DNA of 49,338 nt, taken from assembly GCA_003559735.1 (NCBI GenBank), contig PWKN01000103.1, positions 1 to 49,338 of the forward strand, in the 5' to 3' direction. A program made the translations under genes and the position numbers. Source of the DNA: Bacteroidales bacterium. Lineage in GTDB: Bacteria > Bacteroidota > Bacteroidia > Bacteroidales > UBA7960. This document shows positions 10,302 to 19,101 of the stretch, in pieces. Each line of letters starts with the position of its first letter. Positions within the stretch are counted from its first letter, which is position 1. The notes beneath the pieces were generated by a model that saw nothing but the letters and a program-made list of their open reading frames with translations, did not search any database and had not been told where the DNA came from.

Positions 10302-10501
10302 TCCGCAATATTCCAAAATTTCTTTACAATATGTCCGGAAACCAAACAATACAACCAGGCGCAGGATCATTCAACACAGGAACAGTAATCTGTTCCGGAG
10401 CTGAATATCCGAACACGCCAGCAGTATGATGGTTATTGGCCACTGCAGCAAAATACCTGCGAATAAGACAGGTTATTATCAACATTAAAAAAAACAATAT
10501 G
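10302..10501 (+). promoter_or_regulatory. 200-base SusC-SusD gap with a 7-bp stem hairpin
   Basis: The gap between the first SusC and SusD genes holds a perfect inverted repeat, GGAACAG at 10379-10385 and CTGTTCC at 10390-10396, with a four-base TAAT loop. No long T-run follows, so it is not a textbook terminator. It could be a processing or attenuation hairpin that alters SusD dosage relative to SusC. The last 20 bases before SusD are A-rich, as expected for translation starts in this phylum. An in-frame TTG-type start further upstream (10436) would run through non-signal-peptide sequence and is not favoured. Confidence 0.4.
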
Positions 10502-12277
10502 ATGAAGACAAACATATATATGAAGAAAATTATTGGGGTCGGATTGTTCTTTCTCTGTCTGGCCGGATGCGACGAAAGCTTTCTTGAGCTGAAACCCATC
10601 GCCACGGAAACAGAAGAAACATTTTACAATACCATTGAAGCCATTGATTTTACGATTACCGCAGCCTACTCACGCATCACATTGCTGAATTATGATGTAA
10701 CCACCGTCCTGACAGGACAGGTTGGGAGTGATGATGTGGAAACCGGTGGTGCCAATGCTGCCGATGGCGCCAACTGGAAACTGATCGAACAATTTGTACA
10801 TACCACGGGGCAGAGTGATTTCGAGTTCCCGTGGATGGTCAATTATAAGGGGATACGACTTGCCAATACGGCACTGCAATATTTGCCAAAGTTCGTAGAT
10901 TCACACCCGGAACTGACACGACAGCGAATCGCAGAGTGCAAATTCCTCCTGGCTTTTTATCATTTCCAATTACTGCAGTTTTATGGAGGCGTTCCAATTG
11001 TTGACCGGGTGTTGAGTCCGTCAGACTTCACCATGGGCAGGAACAGCATTGCCGAAGTACTTCATTTTATACAAAAGAACCTTCAGGAAGCCATTCCTGA
11101 CCTGAAAACAAGATCCCAGCTTGGGATGAATGAAGCAGGAAGGGCTTCAAAAGGTGCAGCCCAAACCCTCCTGGCAAAAGCCTACCTGTTTGAGTCGTCT
11201 TATGCCAGGTACCACAAGGACGATGAACGCTTTGCCGGGTGTATTGAAAAATTCGACCTTTCCGCCCACGCTGCCGAAGAGGTAATTGCTTCCAATGAAT
11301 ACAGGTTGGTGGGCATTGATGGTGAGCGATACAAGTCCTGGTGGGCCATGACCATCGATCCGGTGCCTGCCGATTCAACTGTCGGGGGTTTCAGGTGGTT
11401 GTTCTCGACCGATGGCGACAATTCAAGCGAAGGTGTCTGGGAGGCACAAAACGCAATGGACGGACGGGGATGGGCGCAGGGTACAGGCAACGGACTGGTC
11501 ATATTCACCACCTGCCGCTGGAATACCGTGGTCACGTCAGGATGGGACCAGGGCTGGGGGTTTAATACCGGCAGCTTTTACCTGCAGAGGGCCTTCAGGA
11601 ATGCTGACGACAGGTACACCAACCTCTCGCCTGAAAATATGGAACAGATAGGACAATATGATGACCCCCGTTTTGGGACGACCATGGGACTGGAAGGTGA
11701 TCTGATGGTGGTCAGGGAGCCCTATAATGCCGACGGGATACTAAAAACCGCCGGAATGACCCTGCACAACGTACCCACAGGAAGCGCCTGCAGAAAATAT
11801 GAATGCCACCCTGATGAGTTTCAGCTAAACCCGATGAAGTCCGGTAACGAAAGCGGCCCGATCAACTGGAGGCTCATTCGCTATGCCGAAACCTTGCTGA
11901 TCGCAGCCGAATCACATTTTGAAAATGGCAATACTGCCAGGGCGCTGGAACTCGTGAACATGATACGTACACGGGCACGAAATTCGAACAACGACCCAGA
12001 TTCGGCCACCCATGTACATCCGAAAAATCTTACTGGCCTCACTTTCGAAGACATTGTACACGAGCGGCGCCTCGAACTGGCACTGGAACATCATCGGTTT
12101 CAGGACCTGGTGAGATGGAACCTTTGCGACAGGTTCATCAACGGGATCACCCTGGAGCTACTGCCGGGACAACCCATTCAGTTTGATCCGGAAAAACATT
12201 TCTTTTTCCCCATCCCAGCCACACAGGTTCAGCTAAGTGAAGGAAACCTCGTGCAATACCCGGGCTGGCGCAATTGA
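10502..12277 (+). CDS. SusD/RagB-family glycan-binding lipoprotein, first pair
   Basis: 591 residues from the ATG at 10502 (ATGs at 10499 and 10520 are also possible). The leader MKTNIYMKKIIGVGLFFLC ends in a lipobox LAGC. The mature N-terminus DESFLELKPIATETEETFY is typical of SusD, and the C-terminal region contains the conserved VHERRLELALEHHRFQDLVRW and ends with FFFPIPATQV and a short tail. SusD proteins are surface lipoproteins that bind glycan with TPR-like helices and act as lid of the SusC barrel. The pairing is with the SusC ending at 10301. A 15-base palindrome lies directly after the stop codon. At 591 residues it is longer than the two other SusDs here (493 and 506), with extra sequence rich in Gly and Trp around residues 290-380, which may be substrate-specific loops. 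Confidence 0.95.
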   Translation: MKTNIYMKKIIGVGLFFLCLAGCDESFLELKPIATETEETFYNTIEAIDFTITAAYSRITLLNYDVTTVLTGQVGSDDVETGGANAADGANWKLIEQFVHTTGQSDFEFPWMVNYKGIRLANTALQYLPKFVDSHPELTRQRIAECKFLLAFYHFQLLQFYGGVPIVDRVLSPSDFTMGRNSIAEVLHFIQKNLQEAIPDLKTRSQLGMNEAGRASKGAAQTLLAKAYLFESSYARYHKDDERFAGCIEKFDLSAHAAEEVIASNEYRLVGIDGERYKSWWAMTIDPVPADSTVGGFRWLFSTDGDNSSEGVWEAQNAMDGRGWAQGTGNGLVIFTTCRWNTVVTSGWDQGWGFNTGSFYLQRAFRNADDRYTNLSPENMEQIGQYDDPRFGTTMGLEGDLMVVREPYNADGILKTAGMTLHNVPTGSACRKYECHPDEFQLNPMKSGNESGPINWRLIRYAETLLIAAESHFENGNTARALELVNMIRTRARNSNNDPDSATHVHPKNLTGLTFEDIVHERRLELALEHHRFQDLVRWNLCDRFINGITLELLPGQPIQFDPEKHFFFPIPATQVQLSEGNLVQYPGWRN

Positions 12278-12283
12278 TCTGCC

Positions 12284-12298
12284 GGTTGTCAGACAACC
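12284..12298. repeat. 15-base palindrome after the first SusD
   Basis: GGTTGTC, one central A, then GACAACC: a perfect inverted repeat starting seven bases after the SusD stop codon. It can fold as a 6-bp stem with a CAG loop. There is no T-run after it, so I treat it as a possible mRNA-processing hairpin or operator rather than a terminator. Confidence 0.4.
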
Positions 12299-12396
12299 AT
12301 GAACCACTATCTGTCATATCCAAAGAAACAGACCTGAAATCACTGGTCCTCACAAAAGTGGAATCATATAAAAACCAGCAGCAATATATCCAAAGA

Positions 12397-14718
12397 ATGA
12401 AAATAATAGTTACAACGGTCCTCATCCTGTTGTTCTTTTCCGGAAAGGCTGTTTCCGGTGAAAAAGATGGTATCGATTACCGGCGTACTGTTGAATTTCT
12501 GATCAATGAAGATGCCAGTGACGAGGCCAGGGCACTCTACCAGTACCTCAGGTCAGAATACGGCCAGAACATTATTTCCGGGCAGACCTCTTACTGGGAA
12601 GAACTCATTGCCATAACCGGAAAGGAACCAATGATAAGGGCATTCGATTTTCAAAGCTATACACAGGGGTATCCCTACGTTTGGCGCGACGGTGGCCATA
12701 CATTTGGTTGGCACGACAATGGATCGACCCAGCAAGCGATCAACTGGCACAAAAGCACAAACGGGAAAGGGATCGTCACTTTCCAGTGGCACTGGCATTC
12801 ACCGTCGGGTGGATCGCCTGGCACCAATACTTTCTATACATGGCAAACAAACTTTGACCCATCGCTGGCCATCTCGCCCGGAACGCCTGAGAACCTTGCC
12901 ATTATCCAGGATATCGACTCAATCGCCTCTCAATTAAAAAAGCTGCAGGCGGCAAACGTACCTGTTATCTGGAGGCCCTTGCACGAAGCAAGCGGTCATG
13001 GCCAGGCAGATGGCAGCGGAGCCTGGTTCTGGTGGGGAAAAAAAGGGGCAACTGTTTGTCTGCGCCTTTACGACATCATGTATGAGCGACTGACATACCA
13101 CCACAGACTGAACAACCTGATATGGGTTTGGTCCTCACCCGAAGAACACTGGTATCCAGGAAATGACAAGACAGATATTCTTGGTTATGATGCCTACCCC
13201 GGCGAATTCAACTACACCCCGTCAAAGCATATGTTTGACCAGTTATACCAAATTGTTGACGGTGAAAAGATCATTGCGCTGACTGAGAATGGTCCAATTC
13301 CAGACATTGACCAGTGCATTGAACAGGATGCGATGTGGTCGTATTTCTGCTCATGGTCAAATCTTGTAGCAGAACATAACAGTCTGGAACACATCAGAGC
13401 CGTTTATGAGCACCCCAGGGTTACCACCCTCGACATTGATGATCTGATCACCATTGGCCCTGAGAAACCAAGGCTATCGCATCCGATGGCCCGGGAAATG
13501 CCAGACACCATAGCTGCTGTAAACCTGAAAGATTACTTTTCTGTCCCGGAAACAGGTCCTGAAATGGCATTCTCACTGGAAAACAACACCAATCCCAAAC
13601 TCGCCGAAGGGTATATTGACAATGATTCAAAACTGATGCTGATCATATATCCTGATCAGGTTGGTCATGGAACAGCAGACATCTGGGCATCAGCCGCAGG
13701 AAGCAGGTCTGTTATGACTCAGTTTGAGTATGTTGTGTACAATCCGGCAGATAAGGATCACCTGTTGTACCAAAAAGCAACAAGCTCGTCCGTTGAAAGC
13801 ATCAACCATTCGGCCGACAGGGCCATTGACGGCAGAAACGATACACGGTGGTCATCGCAATACAGCAACAATGAATGGATTGCTGTTGAGATGGATACGG
13901 TATACACCATCAGGCGAATGCTGCTCCACTGGGAGGTGGCTTATGGAAAGCACTACAAAATTGAGGTGTCTGACGATGGGGAAAACTGGACCAAAATATT
14001 TGAAGAACAATGCAGCAACGGTGGTTATGACCGGATCCTTTTCGATCCGGTTGAGACGCGGCATGTCAGAATGTATGGCGTAACCAGGGCCACACAGTTT
14101 GGCTTCTCATTGTGGTCAATGGAGGCTTATTCGCATGCAGATGAAAATACTGCACCGGTTTTTACAACCACACTGCCCGACCAATCGCTTTTGGATTCGG
14201 AGTCTGTCACCATCCATCTGCCCGATGACCTGGTCTATGATCCCGATATTGGAGAAAGGCTGTATTTCTCCGTCAGGATGGCCGATGGAAATCCCGTTCC
14301 GGATTGGATCGTTTATGATGATTGCGCACGTACCCTTCAGATCAGTCCATCCGCAGAAAATGCAGGAGATTTTGGGCTGCGCGTGCATGTCAGGGACATG
14401 CATGGAGCTGAAGCTGTAAGCGAACCGTTTACGCTGACCGTACAATCCACTGTCCATATTTCCGAACAACCGGATAAAGGGGGTCTGGCAAACAGTATCT
14501 ATCCAAATCCCGCGCATGACATATTGTACCTCAGAAACGCAGCAGATATACATCAAGCCACCATTCTGAACATAAATGGACAGGTAATGCATTATGGCCG
14601 CGGTTTTGCGCCTGACGACCGCGGGATCGGCATACGGCATCTGCCACCCGGACTCTATGTGTTAGAGCTGAAGACCATCAGGGGAGATATGATCCGTAAA
14701 CGCTTTGTGAAATATTGA
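12397..14718 (+). CDS. Modular GH26 glycanase with F5/8-type CBM and type IX secretion C-terminal domain
   Basis: 773 residues from the ATG at 12397, which opens a clean signal peptide (MKIIVTTVLILLFFSGKAVSG); in-frame codons back to 12274 precede it and overlap SusD. The GH26 barrel spans about residues 30-350, with acid/base Glu197 in RPLHEASG and nucleophile Glu297 in ALTENGP. A short beta domain follows (about 365-450), then an F5/8-type C (CBM32-like) domain (about 460-580, SADRAIDGRNDTRWSS, ending WSMEAYS), a cadherin-like Ig domain (about 583-683), and a Por-type C-terminal sorting domain from about residue 700 (SIYPNPAHDILYL ... GIRHLPPGLYVLEL). GH26 members are mostly endo-beta-1,4-mannanases; some are beta-1,3-xylanases. 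The tail predicts secretion by T9SS, unlike the lipoprotein enzymes around it. Confidence 0.93.
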   Translation: MKIIVTTVLILLFFSGKAVSGEKDGIDYRRTVEFLINEDASDEARALYQYLRSEYGQNIISGQTSYWEELIAITGKEPMIRAFDFQSYTQGYPYVWRDGGHTFGWHDNGSTQQAINWHKSTNGKGIVTFQWHWHSPSGGSPGTNTFYTWQTNFDPSLAISPGTPENLAIIQDIDSIASQLKKLQAANVPVIWRPLHEASGHGQADGSGAWFWWGKKGATVCLRLYDIMYERLTYHHRLNNLIWVWSSPEEHWYPGNDKTDILGYDAYPGEFNYTPSKHMFDQLYQIVDGEKIIALTENGPIPDIDQCIEQDAMWSYFCSWSNLVAEHNSLEHIRAVYEHPRVTTLDIDDLITIGPEKPRLSHPMAREMPDTIAAVNLKDYFSVPETGPEMAFSLENNTNPKLAEGYIDNDSKLMLIIYPDQVGHGTADIWASAAGSRSVMTQFEYVVYNPADKDHLLYQKATSSSVESINHSADRAIDGRNDTRWSSQYSNNEWIAVEMDTVYTIRRMLLHWEVAYGKHYKIEVSDDGENWTKIFEEQCSNGGYDRILFDPVETRHVRMYGVTRATQFGFSLWSMEAYSHADENTAPVFTTTLPDQSLLDSESVTIHLPDDLVYDPDIGERLYFSVRMADGNPVPDWIVYDDCARTLQISPSAENAGDFGLRVHVRDMHGAEAVSEPFTLTVQSTVHISEQPDKGGLANSIYPNPAHDILYLRNAADIHQATILNINGQVMHYGRGFAPDDRGIGIRHLPPGLYVLELKTIRGDMIRKRFVKY

Positions 14719-14815
14719 AACATAAAATTCTTCAATCGTCTAAACATAATATCCCTATGAAAACGAAGCATGAAATTCCGGGTTTTTTGTGCCTGAAGAT
14801 GACCTGCCGCCATTG

Positions 14816-14823
14816 TATCTTTG
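14816..14823 (+). promoter_or_regulatory. Possible Bacteroidota -7 promoter element upstream of the first sulfatase
   Basis: TATCTTTG matches the Bacteroidota -7 consensus TAnnTTTG exactly and lies 28 bases before the sulfatase ATG at 14852. The nearest upstream TTTG (14786-14789) is 26 bases away, wider than the usual spacing of about 19-21, so the call is weak. If real, it would allow the sulfatase block to be transcribed separately from the SusCD/GH26 block. Confidence 0.3.
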
Positions 14824-14851
14824 GACTGGGATATTAAAAAAACAAACTGAC

Positions 14852-16480
14852 ATGAAGTATAAACAAAAGCAGCAACACAAAGTGATACCGCTCAGAAAGC
14901 AACAAAAAACCTTTGTGCGCGCCACCTTCCCCATTTTGCCGGTACTTGCCGGCGGACTTCTTTTCAGCCATTGTGTCGACAAACAGAAGGATGATGTGTC
15001 CCAGGCTGGAGATCTTGCTGGCACCCGTCCGAACATCCTGTTGTACATCACCGACGACCAGTCCTGGCTCCACACCTCAATAAGCGGGGAAGCACTGGCA
15101 CACACCCCGGGATTTGATCGTGTGGCAAAGGAGGGGATCCTGTTTGAGAATGCATTCGTCCCCGCCCCGTCAAGCGCTCCCTGCAGGGCATCTTTGCTTA
15201 CCGGGAGGTATCCCTGGCAGCTTGAGGAAGGGGCCAGTTTATTCGGTGGAATTCCCCGGCAGTATCCACTGTTTACGCATTTGCTTGAAAAGGCGGGCTA
15301 TGCCTCCGGCATGACCTACAAAGGTTACTGGCCGGGAAATATGATCGACGAAAAGTATCATACCTCACCTTTGGGACAGGCCTGCAACCTGCCACCAGAG
15401 GAAAAGTACCCATATGGCATTGCCGACTGTGACTATGCCGCATCCTTTGGACAGTTTTTGCAGGAACGCAACCCGGAAAAGCCATTTTTCTTCTGGGTTG
15501 GTGTCAGTGAGCCGCACAGGGTATACCAGGAAAGCATTGGCCTCGATTCGGGCATGCAGCTGGCAGAAGTGACAGTGCCATCATTTCTGCCCGATGTAAA
15601 AGAGGTAAGATCAGATATGCTGGACTATTTTTTTGAGATCAGACACCAGGACGCCCACCTGGTTCGAATGCTGTACATGCTGGAAGAAGCAGGTGAACTC
15701 GTCAACACGCTTATTATCGTAACGTCAGATAATGGCATGCCTTTCCCCAGGGCCAAATCGAACCTTTATGAATATGGCACCCGCGTTCCCCTGGCTGTAA
15801 GATGGGGGCGGCATATCAAAGGAGGCAGGGTGGTCGATGATGTAACCAACCTGCTCTATTTTGCACCTACTTTTCTTGAATTGGCCGGGTTACCCGTACC
15901 AGATGAAATGTCGGGCCGCAGTTTAACGCATTTGCTCGCGTCAGAAAAGAGTGGGATCGTTGATCCCGGCAAGGATTTTACCGTAACGGCCATGGAGCGG
16001 CACAGCTTTAGCCGGCAAGGTGGCCTGGGCTACCCCATGAGGGCTTTGCGTACACAGGATTGGTTGCTGATACGCAACTTTGAACCCGGCCGATGGCCTG
16101 CAGGCGACCCTCCTCCGTTCAGACCCGTTTTCTACTCCGCATACGGCGACGTTGATGACAGTCCGACAAAAAAGTATATTCTGGACAACAAGGAAGACCC
16201 AACCATCATGCCTTTCTATGAACTGTCCTTTCATAAAAGACCCGGGTATGAACTTTTTCACATACCTGACGACCCTGAAAACCTTGTAAACCTGGCATAT
16301 GAGAAAAACCACCAAAAAGTTTTTGAAACGCTAAAAAACCAGTTAAATGCGTTTCTCCTCGAAACCAAAGACCCCCGAATACTGGGAACCTCAACGTTTG
16401 ACGAAATGCCTTTTTACTGGTTATGGGCCGAACCCGAACCCATCCCGGTCACAGAAGAAACGCATCCATTTCTATTCTGA
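14852..16480 (+). CDS. Ser-type family S1 sulfatase, lipoprotein
   Basis: 542 residues from the ATG at 14852; upstream in-frame codons reach 14789 but add hydrophilic sequence ahead of the leader. The leader has Lys/Arg-rich residues, a hydrophobic run and LLFSHC, a plausible lipobox. The sulfatase fold is recognised from PNILLYITDDQSW (metal-binding Asp pair), the active-site signature Ser108-Ala-Pro-Cys-Arg112 followed by LLTGRYPWQ, and IVTSDNGMPF. Aligning to the C/S-x-P/A-x-R rule puts serine at the formylglycine position, so maturation needs an anSME-type radical SAM enzyme; none is in the window. The architecture resembles sulfamidase-like (S1_8-type) members, but subfamily is uncertain. 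It removes sulfate esters (or N-sulfate) from a saccharide, probably in the periplasm or at the surface. It lies between two GH26 genes. Confidence 0.9.
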   Translation: MKYKQKQQHKVIPLRKQQKTFVRATFPILPVLAGGLLFSHCVDKQKDDVSQAGDLAGTRPNILLYITDDQSWLHTSISGEALAHTPGFDRVAKEGILFENAFVPAPSSAPCRASLLTGRYPWQLEEGASLFGGIPRQYPLFTHLLEKAGYASGMTYKGYWPGNMIDEKYHTSPLGQACNLPPEEKYPYGIADCDYAASFGQFLQERNPEKPFFFWVGVSEPHRVYQESIGLDSGMQLAEVTVPSFLPDVKEVRSDMLDYFFEIRHQDAHLVRMLYMLEEAGELVNTLIIVTSDNGMPFPRAKSNLYEYGTRVPLAVRWGRHIKGGRVVDDVTNLLYFAPTFLELAGLPVPDEMSGRSLTHLLASEKSGIVDPGKDFTVTAMERHSFSRQGGLGYPMRALRTQDWLLIRNFEPGRWPAGDPPPFRPVFYSAYGDVDDSPTKKYILDNKEDPTIMPFYELSFHKRPGYELFHIPDDPENLVNLAYEKNHQKVFETLKNQLNAFLLETKDPRILGTSTFDEMPFYWLWAEPEPIPVTEETHPFLF

Positions 16481-16510
16481 ATTATTAACTTCTAAAAAAC
16501 CCAAAACGAT

Positions 16511-17686
16511 ATGATCCGCATATATATAGCCACCGCAATTCTTTTCACTGCTGCCATCTCGTGTAACCAAACAGTCCAACCAGGACTGCTTGTTGATGAA
16601 AATGCCTCCAAAGCCACCGTGGTTTTATACCGAAACATGCAGCAATTGCAGAGCAAAGCCTTGATGTTTGGCCACCAGGCAACCCTGGAATACGGGTACA
16701 GATGGACGCAGCAGGACCTTGCCCCGGGCGAACTGCGTTCGGATGTGAAAGACGTTACCGGATCATTCCCTTCCGTATATGGCTTTGCCGTAAATTCAGT
16801 AGCAGATCTCAGATGGACCGAATCAGAAAGACAAGCTGCCATTGAAAAACAGCTGGTCCTTGACAGAGGCATATACGATCGTGGAGGATTGATCACATAC
16901 GAATGGCACATGCTGCACCCTGACGGGGATCATACCTTTTACGACACAACGGCTGTGGTTCACAGGATCCTCCCTGGCGGCGACCTCCATCACAGGTTAA
17001 AACTAAGCCTTGATCATGCCGCTGAATACTTTCACCGGCTGAATGGCATCCCCATACTCTTCAGGCCCTGGCATGAACATAATGGCGATTGGTTCTGGTG
17101 GTGCCGGGGATCAACCTCAGAGGAAGACTTTGTCAGGCTTTGGCAGTTTACCGTCGATTACCTGAAGAATGAAAAAAAAGTACACAACCTGATCTACGTG
17201 TATTCGCCCGACCGCAGCCGCATTGACATTGATGATTTTGAGAATGGTTATTTCTGGGGGTATCCGGGTGATGATTATGTGGATGTTTTTGGGTTGGACA
17301 ATTATTGGGATCTCAGGCATCCGGCAAATCCTGCCCCTGCAGAAGAACAGCAGTCCAGCCTGAGGAGGAGCCTTGAGTACCTTGTGAAACTGGCGGATGA
17401 AAGGAACAAAATTGCTGCACTCACTGAAACAGGCTATGAACAAATCCCTGACCCGCGCTGGTGGACCGATGAGATCCTTGCTGCAATCCTTCATAACGAT
17501 CACACAAAACGCATCTCCTGGTTTCTGGTATGGCGCAATGCAAACCGCGAAAGGGAAAACTGGGATCATTATTATGCACCCTTCCCAGGCCACCCCAGCG
17601 CTGATAATTTCATAGAATTCAAAAACCACCCATTTGTATTATTTGAAGATGAATTACCTGACTTGTATGGAAAACACACACATTAA
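16511..17686 (+). CDS. GH26 endo-glycanase lipoprotein (mannanase-type)
   Basis: A 391-residue, single-domain GH26 enzyme. The leader MIRIYIATAILFTAAISCN contains a lipobox (AISC), predicting a membrane-anchored lipoprotein. Catalytic residues are Glu189 (acid/base, in FRPWHEHNGDWFWW) and Glu306 (nucleophile, in ALTETGYE). The compact form with RPWHE and a C-terminal ISWFLVWRNA resembles Bacteroides mannan-locus GH26 beta-mannanases that act at the cell surface or periplasm. It differs from the T9SS-secreted GH26 at 12397, so the locus may split depolymerisation into a released enzyme and a cell-bound one. The 3' end overlaps the next sulfatase gene by 20 bases if that gene starts at 17667, suggesting translational coupling. 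Endo- versus exo-action cannot be told from the sequence. Confidence 0.93.
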   Translation: MIRIYIATAILFTAAISCNQTVQPGLLVDENASKATVVLYRNMQQLQSKALMFGHQATLEYGYRWTQQDLAPGELRSDVKDVTGSFPSVYGFAVNSVADLRWTESERQAAIEKQLVLDRGIYDRGGLITYEWHMLHPDGDHTFYDTTAVVHRILPGGDLHHRLKLSLDHAAEYFHRLNGIPILFRPWHEHNGDWFWWCRGSTSEEDFVRLWQFTVDYLKNEKKVHNLIYVYSPDRSRIDIDDFENGYFWGYPGDDYVDVFGLDNYWDLRHPANPAPAEEQQSSLRRSLEYLVKLADERNKIAALTETGYEQIPDPRWWTDEILAAILHNDHTKRISWFLVWRNANRERENWDHYYAPFPGHPSADNFIEFKNHPFVLFEDELPDLYGKHTH

Positions 17687-19016
17687 AACCACGCAAAGCA
17701 CCCTGCTCTCCATAACCCTGGTTCTTGGGGGATGTGCAGCAGATAACAAAGAGAAGAACAAAGCTGCCGAAAGGCTGCCCAACTTCATCCATATTTTTAC
17801 CGATGACCTTGGATATGGCGATCTTGCCTGCTATGGTGCCACAGATGTAAAAACCCCGAATATTGACCGGATGGCGTCTGAAGGGATCCTTTTTACCGAT
17901 TTCTACTCGGTTTCTTCCATAAGCAGTCCATCGAGAGCCGGTCTGCTCACCGGAAGGTACCCGGTAAGAATGGGGGTTAACGGCGTTTACTTTCCTACCA
18001 GTTTTACCGGCCTGCCAACCGATGAGATCACCATTGCCGATATGCTTCAGGAAAAGGGATATACTAGTGGTGTTTTCGGCAAATGGCACCTGGGGCACCA
18101 CTACCAGTTTATGCCACTGCAGCGGGGTTTCGATGAATATTTTGGAATACCCTATAGCAACGACATGCATCCATTGCCCTATATTCGTGGCAACGAGGTG
18201 GAGGAGTATTCTATAGATCAGACATTTATGACCCGGAGACTAACGGAGGAATCGGTTGACTTTATCGAGCGAAACCAAGACAATCCCTTTTTCCTCTATC
18301 TCCCCCACCCAATGCCCCATATTCCGCTTTATGTTACGGAAGAGTTTGAAGGAACCTCCGAAAGAGGTCTTTATGGTGATGTGGTCCACGAGCTGGACTG
18401 GAGTGTGGGACAGATCATCAGCAAGCTGGAAGAACTGAACCTGCTGGAACACACGCTCATCATTTTTTCCAGCGACAACGGACCCTGGCTGGTAATGGAG
18501 GATCACTCAGGATCAGCGGGGATACTGAGAGAGGGCAAGTTTTATACCTTCGATGGTGGGATGAAGGTTCCCACCGTAGCCATGTGGAAAGGGACAATTC
18601 CCGGAGGGACAGAACACCGGTGTTTGGCCAGCCAGCTCGATTGGTTTCCCACATTTGCCGCTTTGGCAGGCATCCCGCTGCCCGATGATGTGGAAATTGA
18701 CGGGAGGGATCTGACTCCTGTTCTCTTACAAACCGGCCAGCGCAACGGTGACAGCCATCTGTTTTTTGACCACGGTGAGTTGCAGGCCTTCAGGACCGGG
18801 AAATGGAAAATCAAGAAGCCCTTTGGTGGCTTTGAAGGAGCCCCCTGGAAACACGCTGTTGCAGCCCATGACACGCTGTTGTTCGATGTCTTTGATGATC
18901 CAGGCGAAACCACCAACCTGTTTTACGAGAACAGGGAACTTGCTGATTCCCTGTTCCGGCTTATGCATCAAAAATATGAAGACCTGGGCGAATTGCCACC
19001 CTCCCAGGTAAGGTAA
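17667..19016 (+). CDS. Ser-type S1 sulfatase, arylsulfatase A/GALNS-like lipoprotein
   Basis: 449 residues from the ATG at 17667; another ATG at 17649 would lengthen the N-terminus by six residues. The leader ends STLLSITLVLGGC (lipobox LGGC). Family S1 features are FTDDLGYGDLACYG (metal Asp pair), the signature Ser86-Ser-Pro-Ser-Arg90 followed by AGLLTGRYPVRMG, GKWHLGHH, and FSSDNGPW. The order and spacing closely follow human arylsulfatase A and GALNS, including the VRMG segment and the GFDEYFGIPYSND stretch. Serine at the modified position implies anSME-dependent activation. Known relatives remove sulfate from galactose or GalNAc, so a sulfated galactoside is a reasonable but inferred substrate, and it suits the GH59 enzyme at 41103. 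Confidence 0.91.
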   Translation: MENTHIKTTQSTLLSITLVLGGCAADNKEKNKAAERLPNFIHIFTDDLGYGDLACYGATDVKTPNIDRMASEGILFTDFYSVSSISSPSRAGLLTGRYPVRMGVNGVYFPTSFTGLPTDEITIADMLQEKGYTSGVFGKWHLGHHYQFMPLQRGFDEYFGIPYSNDMHPLPYIRGNEVEEYSIDQTFMTRRLTEESVDFIERNQDNPFFLYLPHPMPHIPLYVTEEFEGTSERGLYGDVVHELDWSVGQIISKLEELNLLEHTLIIFSSDNGPWLVMEDHSGSAGILREGKFYTFDGGMKVPTVAMWKGTIPGGTEHRCLASQLDWFPTFAALAGIPLPDDVEIDGRDLTPVLLQTGQRNGDSHLFFDHGELQAFRTGKWKIKKPFGGFEGAPWKHAVAAHDTLLFDVFDDPGETTNLFYENRELADSLFRLMHQKYEDLGELPPSQVR

Positions 19017-19101
19017 CATAAAAACAATGCCTGTCTCAAATGTCCGATTTATATTATGCTTGTTTTGAAAACAATAAAAACTACTTCAAAAATATGTAAT
19101 T

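Noticed and set aside
14783-14788. T-run as a terminator after the first GH26
   Set aside because: No GC-rich hairpin precedes the six Ts.
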